Origin: Xanthomonas nasturtii | GTDB taxonomy: Bacteria > Pseudomonadota > Gammaproteobacteria > Xanthomonadales > Xanthomonadaceae | Reading direction: 5' to 3' | Assembly: GCF_001660815.1 (NCBI RefSeq) | Contig: NZ_LYMI01000067.1 | Location: forward strand, 62,001-126,000 | DNA: 64,000 nucleotides | In this document: one piece after another, positions 28,308 to 36,549 of the stretch | How the letters are laid out: every line of letters starts with the position of its first letter | Position numbering within the stretch: the stretch's first letter is position 1 | Made by a program: the position numbers and the translations under genes | The notes under the pieces: model-generated | Database searches by the model: none | What the model was told of the DNA's origin: nothing | Seen by the model: the letters and a program-made list of their open reading frames with translations, nothing else

Positions 28308-29399
28308 TTACTTGAACTCGCTGCCCCAATAGGCTTCGATCTGCTTCACCAGCTCCGGCGGCAGCGGCACGTAGTGCAATTCGCTGGCCTGGGCCTGGCC
28401 GTTTTCCAGCGCCCACTTGAAGAAGTCCAGCGTCGCCTTGCTGCGCACGGCGTCCTTGGGCTGCTTGTGCATCAGCATGAAGTTGGTGGCCGTGATCGGC
28501 CAGGCCTTCTCGCCCGGCGCATTGGTGATCACCAGGTTGAAGTCGCGGGCATTGGCCCAGTCGGCACTGGCGGCAGCGGCGGCAAAGCTGTCCGCATTCG
28601 GCTCGACCCACTGGCCGGCCGCGTTCTGCAGCGAGGTGTACGGCATCTTGTTCTGCAGCGCATAGGCCAGCTCGACGTAGCCGATCGAGCCCTTGATCTG
28701 CTGCACGTACGAGGCCACGCCTTCGTTGCCCTTGCCGCCGACGCCACCCGGCCACTGCACCGAGGTGCCTTCGCCGACCTTGCTCTTCCACTCCGGGCTG
28801 ACCTTGGACAGGTAGTTGGAGAAATTGAAGGTGGTGCCCGAGCCATCCGAGCGGTGCACCAGGTTGATCTTGGTGGCCGGCAGGGTCACGCCGGGATTGG
28901 CCGCGACAATGGCCGCGTCGTTCCACCTGCTGACCTTGCCCAGGAAGATATCGCCCAGCAGTGCGCCGGTCAGGCGCAGCTTGCCCGCTGCGATGCCTTC
29001 CAGATTGACTACCGGCACCACGCCGCCGATGGCGGACGGGAACTGGCCCAGGCCGGCCTGCTGCAATTCGGCGCTGTCCAGCGGCTTGTCGGTCGAGCCG
29101 AAATCCACCGTGCCGGCCTTGATCTGCGCAACGCCGCCGCCCGAACCGATCGACTGGTAGTTCACCTTGTTACCGGTGGCGGCGTTGTAGTCGGCCGACC
29201 ACTTGGACACCAGAGGGTAGATGAAAGACGCACCGGCGCCGGAGATCTCGGCGCTCTTGCTGTCGCCAGCGGTGGCACCCGCGGTCGGCGAGCCCTTGGC
29301 GGCGTCGCCGGACTGCGCATCCTTGCCGGGCGAGCACGCGGCCAGGGCGAGGGCGATGGTGAGGGACAGGGCGGTCAGGCTGGCCGACTGCAATTTCAT
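28308..29399 (-). CDS. pstS: Phosphate-binding lipoprotein PstS (copy 1)
   Basis: 363 aa. Lipoprotein signal with lipobox LAAC (Cys22), then a low-complexity Gly/Ala/Ser linker. The phosphate-binding fold starts ISGAGASFIYPLVSKW, followed by YQSIGSGGG and RSDGSGTTFNF, the phosphate-contacting loops. It delivers phosphate to PstCA. It precedes pstC and has a PHO-box-like site 63 bp upstream. It is a paralogue of the next gene, which has a type I signal instead of a lipobox. Confidence 0.94.
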   Translation of the reverse strand: MKLQSASLTALSLTIALALAACSPGKDAQSGDAAKGSPTAGATAGDSKSAEISGAGASFIYPLVSKWSADYNAATGNKVNYQSIGSGGGVAQIKAGTVDFGSTDKPLDSAELQQAGLGQFPSAIGGVVPVVNLEGIAAGKLRLTGALLGDIFLGKVSRWNDAAIVAANPGVTLPATKINLVHRSDGSGTTFNFSNYLSKVSPEWKSKVGEGTSVQWPGGVGGKGNEGVASYVQQIKGSIGYVELAYALQNKMPYTSLQNAAGQWVEPNADSFAAAAASADWANARDFNLVITNAPGEKAWPITATNFMLMHKQPKDAVRSKATLDFFKWALENGQAQASELHYVPLPPELVKQIEAYWGSEFK

Positions 29400-29461
29400 G
29401 GAAGCTCCGAGGCTGGATTGGCCGGGGGGTCCGGCAGACCACGCTATGAAATGATGTTTTT

Positions 29462-29479
29462 GTTACACGTGCATGACAG
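29462..29479 (-). promoter_or_regulatory. PHO box upstream of pstS copy 1
   Basis: On the minus strand CTGTCATGCACGTGTAAC: first half CTGTCAT matches the PhoB consensus fully, then a 4-bp spacer, then GTGTAAC (5 of 7). It starts 80 bp and ends 63 bp before the pstS ATG. PhoB binding is inferred. Confidence 0.65.
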
Positions 29480-29501
29480 TGCCTTCTGGCGAAGGCATCA
29501 C

Positions 29502-29550
29502 AAAAAAAGACGCGGACCGCGGAGGGCTTGCACCCTCCGGGATCCGCGTC
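29502..29550 (-). terminator. Strong terminator between the two pstS genes
   Basis: Minus-strand hairpin of 18 bp (16 paired), outer arms GACGCGG / CCGCGTC, loop TGCAAG, then seven T. It ends transcription from pstS copy 2 and the porin, so pstS copy 1 and pstCAB-phoU need their own promoter, consistent with the PHO box at 29462-29479. Confidence 0.88.
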
Positions 29551-29733
29551 CCGGGGCCGACGCCGGGGAGAGAGACGGCGTCGGTCCTGACTTGCTGCGT
29601 CTCTGCTGCAAAAGCGGCAAAACACGGCATATCTTGGTCAGCTGGCGCGGAAGGGGCAGGGTGTCGACATCGACAACGCGCTCATTCCCGTCAGGGCATT
29701 GCCTGCCCCGCTGCGCCACTGGTTAGTCAGCTC

Positions 29734-30753
29734 TTAGTGCGGCAGGTTCTTGGCCCAGTACGCCTCGATCTGGGTCACCAGGCTGCCCGGCAGCGGTACG
29801 TAGTCCAGTTGCCTGGCCTGCGTATCGCCCTTGCTGTAGACCCAGCGGAAGAAGTCCAGCGTGTTCTTCAGGCCGGCCGGGTTCTTGGGCTTCTTCTGCA
29901 CCAGGATGAAATTGGTCGCGGTGATCGGCCAGGCGTTATCGCCGGCCGCATTGGTCATCAGCAGATAGAAGTCCTTGCTGCTGCCCCAGTCGGCGCTGTT
30001 GGCAGCGGCGGCGAAGGTTTCATCTGACGGCTGCACGAACTTGCCGGCGGCGTTCTTCATCGCGGTGTAGGTCATCTTGTTCTGCAGCGCGTACGACAGC
30101 TCGACATAGCCGATGCCGCCCTTGATCTGCTTCACGTACGCAGCCACGCCTTCGTTGCCCTTGCCGCCAATACCGGTCGGCCACTGCACGGCAGCGCCTT
30201 CGCCGACCTTGCCCTTCCAGTCCGGGTTGACCTTGGACAGGTAGTTGGTGAAGTTGAAGCTGGTGCCCGAACCGTCGGCGCGATGCACCACGGTGATCTT
30301 GCCGTCCGGCAGCTTCATGCCTGGATTCAGCGCGGCGATCGCCGGGTCGTTCCAGGTGCTGACCTTGCCCAGGAAGATGTCGCCCAGGGTCTTGCCGTCC
30401 AGCTTGAGCGCACCGGCAGCGATGCCCGGTACGTTGACCACCGGCACCACGCCGCCAATCACCGAGGGAAACTGCGCCAGGCCGGCAGCGGCCAGTTCTT
30501 CCGGCTTCAGCGGCGCATCGGAGGAGCCGAAGTCCACGCTGGCCGCCTTGATCTGGGCAATGCCACCACCCGAACCGATCGATTGGTAGTTGACCTGCTT
30601 CTTGGTGGCGGTGTTGTAGTCGGCCGACCACTTGGACATCACCGGGTAAATGAACGACGCACCGGCGCCGGTGACATCGGCAGCCTGGGCGCACAGTGCC
30701 AGCGCGGCGGCGAGCACGCCGACGGCCAGACGGGTCTTGAAGGAGTGGATCAC
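29734..30753 (-). CDS. pstS: Phosphate-binding protein PstS (copy 2)
   Basis: 339 aa. A type I signal peptide (VGVLAAALALCAQA, cut before ADVTG) makes it soluble in the periplasm rather than lipid-anchored. The mature part is closely similar to copy 1: GAGASFIYPVMSKW, YQSIGSGGG, RADGSGTSFNF and a closing QIEAYW. It lies between the porin and copy 1, has its own PHO-box-like site 86 bp upstream and a strong terminator downstream. The two paralogues probably arose by tandem duplication and diverged in location or affinity. Confidence 0.93.
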   Translation of the reverse strand: MIHSFKTRLAVGVLAAALALCAQAADVTGAGASFIYPVMSKWSADYNTATKKQVNYQSIGSGGGIAQIKAASVDFGSSDAPLKPEELAAAGLAQFPSVIGGVVPVVNVPGIAAGALKLDGKTLGDIFLGKVSTWNDPAIAALNPGMKLPDGKITVVHRADGSGTSFNFTNYLSKVNPDWKGKVGEGAAVQWPTGIGGKGNEGVAAYVKQIKGGIGYVELSYALQNKMTYTAMKNAAGKFVQPSDETFAAAANSADWGSSKDFYLLMTNAAGDNAWPITATNFILVQKKPKNPAGLKNTLDFFRWVYSKGDTQARQLDYVPLPGSLVTQIEAYWAKNLPH

Positions 30754-30838
30754 GGAACAGCTCCAGTAGGGTTGAGGTCAGGACGTCCCGCAGGCCTGCC
30801 ATTGCAGGGCAGGGGCATGACCGCGCGGTGTCGAAGAG

Positions 30839-30856
30839 ATGACAGTGCAGTGACGC
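30839..30856 (-). promoter_or_regulatory. PHO box upstream of pstS copy 2
   Basis: Minus strand GCGTCACTGCACTGTCAT: two 7-bp direct repeats with the standard 4-bp spacer; the second half CTGTCAT is perfect and the first (GCGTCAC) matches 5 of 7. It lies 86 bp from the pstS copy 2 ATG. Confidence 0.65.
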
Positions 30857-30946
30857 GCAAGCGCGGGCGCCTGCTGGATCGAGCGCCGCGCGGAGGGTGC
30901 CGGGGATGCTCAGCAAGCTCCCCCGGCGGCCAGCGCAGCGGATGGC

Positions 30947-32197
30947 TTACCAATAGAACTGCGCGCGTGCTTCGATGATCGACGGGTCGTCGTCCACCAA
31001 GCGCCGGGTGGCGCTGTTGTAACGCGTGCTTTCCACTTTCGCGTAGTTCAGTGCGAACTTGAAGTTGGAGCGCCAGTACCAGTTGGCACCGATCGTCCAC
31101 ACATCCATCTTGCCGCCCAGCACGCCGTCCACGAACGGGGTGGTGCCGTTGGAGACCAGGTGGCCGTCGTTGAGGTCCAGGGTGTCGTAGCGCACCGCCA
31201 GCTGCCACATCCCCGAGGCCGGTTCGTTCGGCAGCGGGGTGGTCGGCACGCCGGCCTTGTAGCTCCAGGTCTCGCCGGTGATGTTCCAGACGCCGCTGAC
31301 ATACCAACCGTCACTCTTATAGTCGTCGGCGTTGTTGCCGATGCGCTTGGCGTTCTCCTGAAACAATTCGCTCTGCAGCTTGAACGGGCCGGTGATCCAC
31401 ATCGCCTCGGCACCGGCCACGCCCACGCTGTCCACGTTGGTGATTGCGCCGCTGTCGATCAGGCGCACCGTGGTCAGGTCGGCGTCGGGGCGCGCACGCA
31501 GGCGCAGGGTGTCGTCGTCGGTGTCGTAACCCAGGTAGCTGACGCCGACGTGCAGCACGTTGCCGCTCTCGTTGATCGGCGCCCAGGTGCCGCGCGCGCC
31601 GTAGCCACTGCCGTGGGCCTGGTTACGGGTCAGCTCGCGGCCGAATGCACTGGCGGTCACGCTCCAGTTGTTGTCGCCCATGCCATAGGCCACGCCCAGC
31701 CGGCGCGAGATGCCGTAGGTATTGGTCACCGCGGCCTTGGAGACGAAGTCGTTATTCTTGGTGCTGGACAGTTCTTCCAGGCTGTTGGGTTGCTTGAACT
31801 GGCCGATCTGCAGGTAGTTGTTCGCGTTGCCGCCGAACTTGTACTTGACGTTGTTGTCGAGGAAACGGCCGGTACTGCGAATGGTGGTGCCGCGGATGGT
31901 GACTTCCTTCAGCACGCTCGGGTCGTAGCCGGCCACCCATTCAAAATTGCCCGGGCCCCTGCCCTTGAGCACCAGCTCGGCACGGCGGATGCTGAATTCG
32001 GAATCGTCGCCGTTGGCGCCGATCGGGCCGTTGAGGTCCTGCACATCGTTGTGGAACCAGTTGCCGTCGGCCTGGACCAGACCGTCCAGCGAGATCTCCG
32101 AGCCGCCGATCACGTCGACGGCGATTTCAGCGTGTGCGGCGGGTGCGGCTAGTGCCAGCAACAGGGCAGAGCCGAGCAGGGTAGGAGAACGTTTCAT
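30947..32197 (-). CDS. Phosphate/polyphosphate-selective porin, OprP/OprO family
   Basis: 416 aa. Signal peptide MKRSPTLLGSALLLALAAPAAHA. The beta-barrel starts with EISLDGLVQADGNWF, contains FSIRRAELVLKGRGPG and RRLGVAYG, and ends with the outer-membrane-sorting ..EARAQFYW (C-terminal aromatic). OprP-family porins pass phosphate or polyphosphate across the outer membrane under phosphate limitation. It is the first gene of the phosphate block and lies 193 bp upstream of pstS copy 2. Selectivity is inferred from family and location. Confidence 0.88.
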   Translation of the reverse strand: MKRSPTLLGSALLLALAAPAAHAEIAVDVIGGSEISLDGLVQADGNWFHNDVQDLNGPIGANGDDSEFSIRRAELVLKGRGPGNFEWVAGYDPSVLKEVTIRGTTIRSTGRFLDNNVKYKFGGNANNYLQIGQFKQPNSLEELSSTKNNDFVSKAAVTNTYGISRRLGVAYGMGDNNWSVTASAFGRELTRNQAHGSGYGARGTWAPINESGNVLHVGVSYLGYDTDDDTLRLRARPDADLTTVRLIDSGAITNVDSVGVAGAEAMWITGPFKLQSELFQENAKRIGNNADDYKSDGWYVSGVWNITGETWSYKAGVPTTPLPNEPASGMWQLAVRYDTLDLNDGHLVSNGTTPFVDGVLGGKMDVWTIGANWYWRSNFKFALNYAKVESTRYNSATRRLVDDDPSIIEARAQFYW

Positions 32198-32512
32198 GTG
32201 TGCCTTGCAACCCGAGAAAGTGAGTGCAGGCTATGGCGTGAAAGTTGCGTTAATGTGACAACTTCGCACCGCGGTAATTCGATATTTTTGTCAATGAAGA
32301 CAAACATTTACGTGTGTTTGGTTTTTGTCACTGCGTGTCATGAGTCTGAACGAAGACCGCGTTATGACAGTTGTAACAGCGTACCTGCGTCACGTAGTGG
32401 CGAGCTCAAGCTTATTGCAACCTGAACTACTGTCGTCAATCCAGGGCCAATCAGCTGCTTTGTGCGTCGCACCACTTGCACATGGTTGTTTAAAATTGTT
32501 ACTTTCGAGGCC
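32198..32512. other. Divergent promoter region between the porin and a small secreted protein
   Basis: AT-rich compared with the rest. It holds several TGTCA/TGACA motifs (near 32234, 32326, 32336 and 32364), including CTGTTAC-AA-CTGTCAT on the minus strand with a 2-bp rather than 4-bp spacer. PhoB control of the porin is plausible but no motif is a clean PHO box. A TTGACA-like hexamer occurs near 32291 on the minus strand. Confidence 0.45.
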
Positions 32513-32854
32513 ATGTTTCCTCGATTCCTCCAATTGCTGCTGGTCGGCCTGCTCGCGCTCACCGCGTGGTCGGCAGCCAGTGCACATACGCGCATCCACG
32601 ATGCGTTTGTGGGCGACGGCTTGGCGGTGATGGTGGATGCTGGCGAAGAACGCGATGCAGCAAAAGATCCGCAGGACAACGGCGATACACAGAGCCAAGT
32701 CGATACACAGCCTGCAGACGATATCCCCTTGCTCTCCCAAGCATGGCCGATGCTGGCGCGGTATTCCCCGTCTTGGCACGCGCATCACGCGCCGGCAAGT
32801 CAAAAACGCGATCTGATCCCACAGTTGCGCCCTCCAACCGCACTGCTTGGCTGA
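32513..32854 (+). CDS. Small secreted protein of unknown function
   Basis: 113 aa from ATG 32513 with CGAGG upstream. Signal peptide FLQLLLVGLLALTAWSAASAH, then an Asp/Gln-rich central part (DPQDNGDTQSQVD) and a short His/Pro-rich end. No domain recognised. It precedes the carbonic anhydrase by 115 bp on the same strand. Frame-consistent codon use and the signal peptide support a real gene; no function can be assigned. Confidence 0.55.
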   Translation: MFPRFLQLLLVGLLALTAWSAASAHTRIHDAFVGDGLAVMVDAGEERDAAKDPQDNGDTQSQVDTQPADDIPLLSQAWPMLARYSPSWHAHHAPASQKRDLIPQLRPPTALLG

Positions 32855-32969
32855 TCCACGCTGTCGCTGTACCCGGTGCGTTGCGCGCCGGATTTCCGAT
32901 TGATTTGTTTGTCTTTGCAATTCGCGGTTTGCGCCGCGGACGGCTATTCGTTGCCTAGAGGAATCTCCC

Positions 32970-33650
32970 ATGGAAAGTTTGCTAGAAGGTTTTCGTCATT
33001 TCCGCAAGGAAGTGTATCCGCGCCAGAGTGCGCGTTTTCAGGAACTGGCTGGCGGCCAAAGCCCGCACACGCTGTTCATTACCTGCGCAGATTCGCGCGT
33101 CATGCCGGAGCTGATCTTCTCCGCGCAGCCAGGCGAATTGTTCGTCTACCGCAATATCGGCAACGTGGTGCCGCCGTACTCGCAGCATGTCAGCGGCGTG
33201 GTGGCGGCTATCGAGTACGCCATTGCGGTACTGGGCGTGCGTCACATCGTGATCTGCGGCCATACCGACTGCGGCGCGATGAAGGCCGTGCTCAAGCCGG
33301 AGTCGCTGGAAGACGTGCCCTCCGTAGCGGCGTGGCTCAAGCACACCGATGCGGCGCGTCATGTCACCGCGCATCACGGCCATGATCCGCACAGCCAGGA
33401 AGCGCTGAGCTGCATGACCGAAGAGAACGTGGTCTCGCAGCTTGACCATCTGCGTACGCAGCCGGTGGTGGCGGCGCGTCTTGCCGCAGGCACCTTGCGC
33501 ATCCATGGCTGGATCTACGATATCGCCCACGGCGAGATTCGCGCCTTCGATGCCGAGAAGGGTGGCTTCCGTCCGTTGTTGGCGGACAACACCCCTGAAG
33601 CCACCCCACGCCCGCGACTGCAGCAAGTCGTGCGCGCTGAACTCGCCTGA
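32970..33650 (+). CDS. Beta-class carbonic anhydrase linked to SulP
   Basis: 226 aa. Zinc ligands and catalytic pair are in ITCADSRVMPE (Cys-x-Asp-x-Arg) and ICGHTDCGAMKA (His-x2-Cys). It interconverts CO2 and bicarbonate. The gene is 11 bp upstream of a SulP transporter, a recurrent pairing in which the enzyme works with bicarbonate import. AGAGGA precedes ATG 32970. A second beta-CA is encoded at 59392. Confidence 0.93.
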   Translation: MESLLEGFRHFRKEVYPRQSARFQELAGGQSPHTLFITCADSRVMPELIFSAQPGELFVYRNIGNVVPPYSQHVSGVVAAIEYAIAVLGVRHIVICGHTDCGAMKAVLKPESLEDVPSVAAWLKHTDAARHVTAHHGHDPHSQEALSCMTEENVVSQLDHLRTQPVVAARLAAGTLRIHGWIYDIAHGEIRAFDAEKGGFRPLLADNTPEATPRPRLQQVVRAELA

Positions 33651-33661
33651 CGGAGCCCACC

Positions 33662-35230
33662 ATGAACACATCAGGTATCGGCGGATATTTCCGTCAGGGA
33701 CTGTTTGGGCGCGATTTATTGGCGTCTGTGGTGGTCTTCCTCGTCGCGCTTCCGCTGTGCATGGGTATTGCGATCGCATCCGGCATGCCGCCGGCCGCAG
33801 GCCTGATCACCGGCATTATCGGTGGTCTGGTTGTTGGCTTTCTGGCGGGTTCTCCGCTGCAGGTGAGCGGGCCGGCCGCCGGCCTGGCTGTGTTGGTGTT
33901 CGAACTGGTCCGTGAGCACGGCGCCGCTGCGCTTGGTCCGGTGATCCTGGTCGCCGGTGCAATTCAGCTGGTTGCCGGCCTGTGCCGCGCAGGTGTGTGG
34001 TTCCGCATGACATCGCCGGCCGTGGTGGCCGGTATGTTGTCTGGTATCGGCATCCTGATCGTGGCCTCGCAGGCACACGTGTTGATGGACGCCGCGCCCA
34101 AGGCGCGCGGTCTGGAAAACTTCGCCGCATTGCCCGCCGTGTTGTGGCAGGCGATCAGCGAAGGCACCGGCCGCACGGCGTTGTTGGTGGGTCTGGGGAC
34201 GATCGGCATCATCCTGGCATGGGACAAGCTGCGTCCACAGCGTCTGCGCTTCCTGCCCGGTGCGTTGATCGCGGTGGTGGCAGTGACGGCGACCGTGCAG
34301 TTGCAGGGCCTGGACGTCAACAAGGTCGACGTCCCGACCAACCTGTTCTCTGCGATCAGCATCCCCAGCATTTCCGACATCTTCGGCGTGTTCAACCACA
34401 CGCTGCTGGTCTCGGCAGTGACCTTCGCCTTCATCGCCAGCGCTGAAACCTTGCTGTCGGCGGCGGCGGTGGACCGCATGCATCAGGGTGCACGCACGCA
34501 GTACGACCGTGAGCTGGCGGCGCAGGGCGTGGGCAACATGCTGTGCGGTTTTCTGGGTGCGTTGCCGATGACCGGTGTGATCGTGCGCAGTGCGGCCAAT
34601 GTGCAGGCCGGTGCGGCGACGCGTGCATCGACCATCCTGCACGGCAGCTGGTTGCTGGTGTTCGCCATGCTGCTGCCGTGGCTGCTGCGGATGACGCCGG
34701 TGGCGTGTCTGGCCGGCATCCTGGTCTACACGGGCGTGAAGATGATCAAGATCGGGCAGGTCAAGGAGCTGGCGACCTATGGTCGTGGAACGGCTGCGAT
34801 CTATCTGGCCACCACCTTCGCGATCGTGGCAACCGACCTGCTGACCGGCGTGCTGATCGGCTTCGGTCTGTCGTTGTTCCGCCTGGCACTGCATTCCTCG
34901 CGTCTGAAGGTCGAAGTGCGCGAGCACGCCGACAATAAGGACGAGATGCATTTGACCCTGCAGGGCTCGGCTACCTTCCTCAAAGTGCCGGCCATGGCGC
35001 GGACGCTGGAAAGCGTGCCGCCGAACACTGCACTGCATCTGGATGTGGCCAAGCTGCACCACGTCGACCATGCCTGCATCGAGTTGTTGCGCGATTGGAG
35101 CCGCAATGCGGCGTCGCGCGGCTGCGAGCTGGTGGTGGACTGGAAGGAGCTGGAGCGACGTGTCGAAGGGCGGCCAACGGTGGAACGCGCACCGGTGGAG
35201 CCGCATGTCGAGCGGGCGAAAGCTGCGTAA
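33662..35230 (+). CDS. SulP-family anion (probable bicarbonate) transporter
   Basis: 522 aa: an inner-membrane domain of about 12-14 helices starting FGRDLLASVVVFLVALPLCMGIAIASG (residues about 14-40), followed by a C-terminal STAS domain (LHLDVAKLHHVDHACIELL). SulP members carry sulfate, bicarbonate or other anions. The adjacent carbonic anhydrase favours bicarbonate. ATG 33662; a very strong terminator follows the stop. Confidence 0.88.
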   Translation: MNTSGIGGYFRQGLFGRDLLASVVVFLVALPLCMGIAIASGMPPAAGLITGIIGGLVVGFLAGSPLQVSGPAAGLAVLVFELVREHGAAALGPVILVAGAIQLVAGLCRAGVWFRMTSPAVVAGMLSGIGILIVASQAHVLMDAAPKARGLENFAALPAVLWQAISEGTGRTALLVGLGTIGIILAWDKLRPQRLRFLPGALIAVVAVTATVQLQGLDVNKVDVPTNLFSAISIPSISDIFGVFNHTLLVSAVTFAFIASAETLLSAAAVDRMHQGARTQYDRELAAQGVGNMLCGFLGALPMTGVIVRSAANVQAGAATRASTILHGSWLLVFAMLLPWLLRMTPVACLAGILVYTGVKMIKIGQVKELATYGRGTAAIYLATTFAIVATDLLTGVLIGFGLSLFRLALHSSRLKVEVREHADNKDEMHLTLQGSATFLKVPAMARTLESVPPNTALHLDVAKLHHVDHACIELLRDWSRNAASRGCELVVDWKELERRVEGRPTVERAPVEPHVERAKAA

Positions 35231-35243
35231 GCTGTTGTAAACG

Positions 35244-35261
35244 CCCGGCGTTCGCGCCGGG
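35244..35261. other. Hairpin CCCGGCG-TTCG-CGCCGGG
   Basis: Perfect 7-bp stem with a TTCG loop, 13 bp after the sulP stop. It is not followed by T residues and is not itself a classical terminator, but precedes one. Confidence 0.55.
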
Positions 35262-35269
35262 TGACCCCC

Positions 35270-35327
35270 ATCGTGACCGGATGATGCATGGCGCCGAAAG
35301 ACGCATCATCCGGTCACGATTTTTTTT
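35270..35327 (+). terminator. Strong Rho-independent terminator of the CA-SulP unit
   Basis: Perfect 18-bp stem, ATCGTGACCGGATGATGC with its inverse at 35303-35320, loop of 15 bases, then a run of eight T (35320-35327). Unusually long and perfect for a terminator. Confidence 0.9.
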
Positions 35328-35332
35328 GAGCG

Positions 35333-35360
35333 GGGAATCGGGAATCGGGAATCGGGAATC
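35333..35360. repeat. Four perfect GGGAATC heptamers
   Basis: GGGAATC four times, 5 bp after the T run of the SulP terminator and before the convergent nth gene. Identical in type to the other period-7 arrays. Confidence 0.85.
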
Positions 35361-35454
35361 GGAAAAGCTTGCGGCCGCGCGTTTGCAGCGTGGGGATCAA
35401 GCTCTTTGCCGCGCCGTTGCTCCGTTGCAGCCCTGCTCCGATGCCACCGCTGCA

Positions 35455-36165
35455 TCAGCTCCTGGTTTTTGCAGGGCGCTCCGGGGCTGCCTGGGTCTTG
35501 TCGCGATAGCGGCATAGATCGTGGATCACGCAGCCTGGGCAATCGGGTTTGCGTGCCTTGCAGACGTAGCGGCCGTGCAGGATCAGCCAGTGATGCGCGT
35601 CGTGCAGAAACTCGGCAGGAATCACTTTCACCAATTTGTCTTCGACGGCGCGTACGTCCTTGCCTGGCGCAAGGCCGGTGCGGTTGGAGACGCGAAAGAT
35701 ATGCGTGTCCACGGCCATGGCGGGCTCGCCGAAGGCGGTGTTGAGCACCACGTTGGCCGTCTTGCGGCCGACGCCGGGCAGCGCTTCCAGCGCGGCGCGG
35801 TCGTGCGGCACTTCGCCGCCGTAGCGTTCGAGCAGAATGCGGCAGGTCGCAATGACATTCTTTGCCTTGGCGTTGAATAGCCCGATGGTGGCGATGTAAC
35901 GCTTCAGGCCTTCTTCGCCCAGATCCAGAATGTCGCGCGGTGTGTTGGCCACCGGATACAGCTTGCGGGTGGCCTTGTTGACGCCGACGTCGGTGGCTTG
36001 CGCCGACAGCAGCACGGCGATCAATAATTCGAACGGGGTGGTGTATTCCAGCTCGGTGGTCGGGTGCGGATTAAGTTCGCGCAGGCGCTCGAACATCTCC
36101 TGGATCTCGGGCTTGCGCATGCTGCTGCCACGCCGTGCCGGCGGAGTTGCCTGCGTCGCGTTCAT
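35455..36165 (-). CDS. nth: Endonuclease III
   Basis: 236 aa. The helix-hairpin-helix LPGVGRKTANVVLNTAFG carries the catalytic Lys; the catalytic Asp is in AVDTHIFRVSNR; the 4Fe-4S cluster Cys pattern is CKARKPDCPGCVIHDLC (C-x6-C-x2-C-x5-C). It removes oxidised pyrimidines in base excision repair. ATG 36165 overlaps the preceding gene's stop (ATGA). A second in-frame ATG at 36120 (MRKPEIQEM) is closer to the usual E. coli length. The frame upstream runs into the overlapping gene and is not coding. Confidence 0.94.
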   Translation of the reverse strand: MNATQATPPARRGSSMRKPEIQEMFERLRELNPHPTTELEYTTPFELLIAVLLSAQATDVGVNKATRKLYPVANTPRDILDLGEEGLKRYIATIGLFNAKAKNVIATCRILLERYGGEVPHDRAALEALPGVGRKTANVVLNTAFGEPAMAVDTHIFRVSNRTGLAPGKDVRAVEDKLVKVIPAEFLHDAHHWLILHGRYVCKARKPDCPGCVIHDLCRYRDKTQAAPERPAKTRS

Positions 36166-36542
36166 GGCTGCGCTCCACCGGCGGCTTTTGCCTTGGCGCG
36201 CGCCAGGATGGCAGCGGCCAGCGGCGGCAATGCCGGTGCTGCCGGCTGGCTGGGCGCCGGGGCGGGCGCCCTGCGTGCATCGCGTTCGGCGGCGCGGCGT
36301 TGCAGGCGCGCGGCACGTGCGCGATAGCGTTCGCGCGCCGCCCAGGCGTCGCGCAAGCGCCGTTGTGTAGCCAGCAACGTGGCGCACACCTGCGCGCAGT
36401 CGGCGTCCAGGGCGTCGTGCTGCGGGTCGGGCAGGTACGCCATCAAGCCGAGCGCCAGCGCACGGTCGAGATCGTCGGCCACCACACAATCGAACAACTG
36501 CAAGGGCAACGGACGCAGTGCCGGGATGGGGTCGAGCGTCAT
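36162..36542 (-). CDS. Small Ala/Arg-rich protein of unknown function
   Basis: 126 aa from ATG 36542 (MTLDPIPALRPLPLQ). An N-terminal acidic/hydrophobic part includes FDCVVADDLDRALALGLMAYLPDP; the middle is an Arg/Ala coiled-coil-like helix; the end is a Pro/Ala linker. No family recognised. It starts 7 bp after enoyl-CoA hydratase and overlaps nth by ATGA, so it is transcribed and coupled with both; co-occurrence is the only functional clue. Confidence 0.6.
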   Translation of the reverse strand: MTLDPIPALRPLPLQLFDCVVADDLDRALALGLMAYLPDPQHDALDADCAQVCATLLATQRRLRDAWAARERYRARAARLQRRAAERDARRAPAPAPSQPAAPALPPLAAAILARAKAKAAGGAQP

Positions 36543-36549
36543 GGCGATG

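Noticed and set aside
32364-32379. PHO box before the porin
   Set aside because: CTGTTAC-AA-CTGTCAT has a 2-bp spacer in place of 4, so PhoB binding is doubtful. Kept only as a note on the region.
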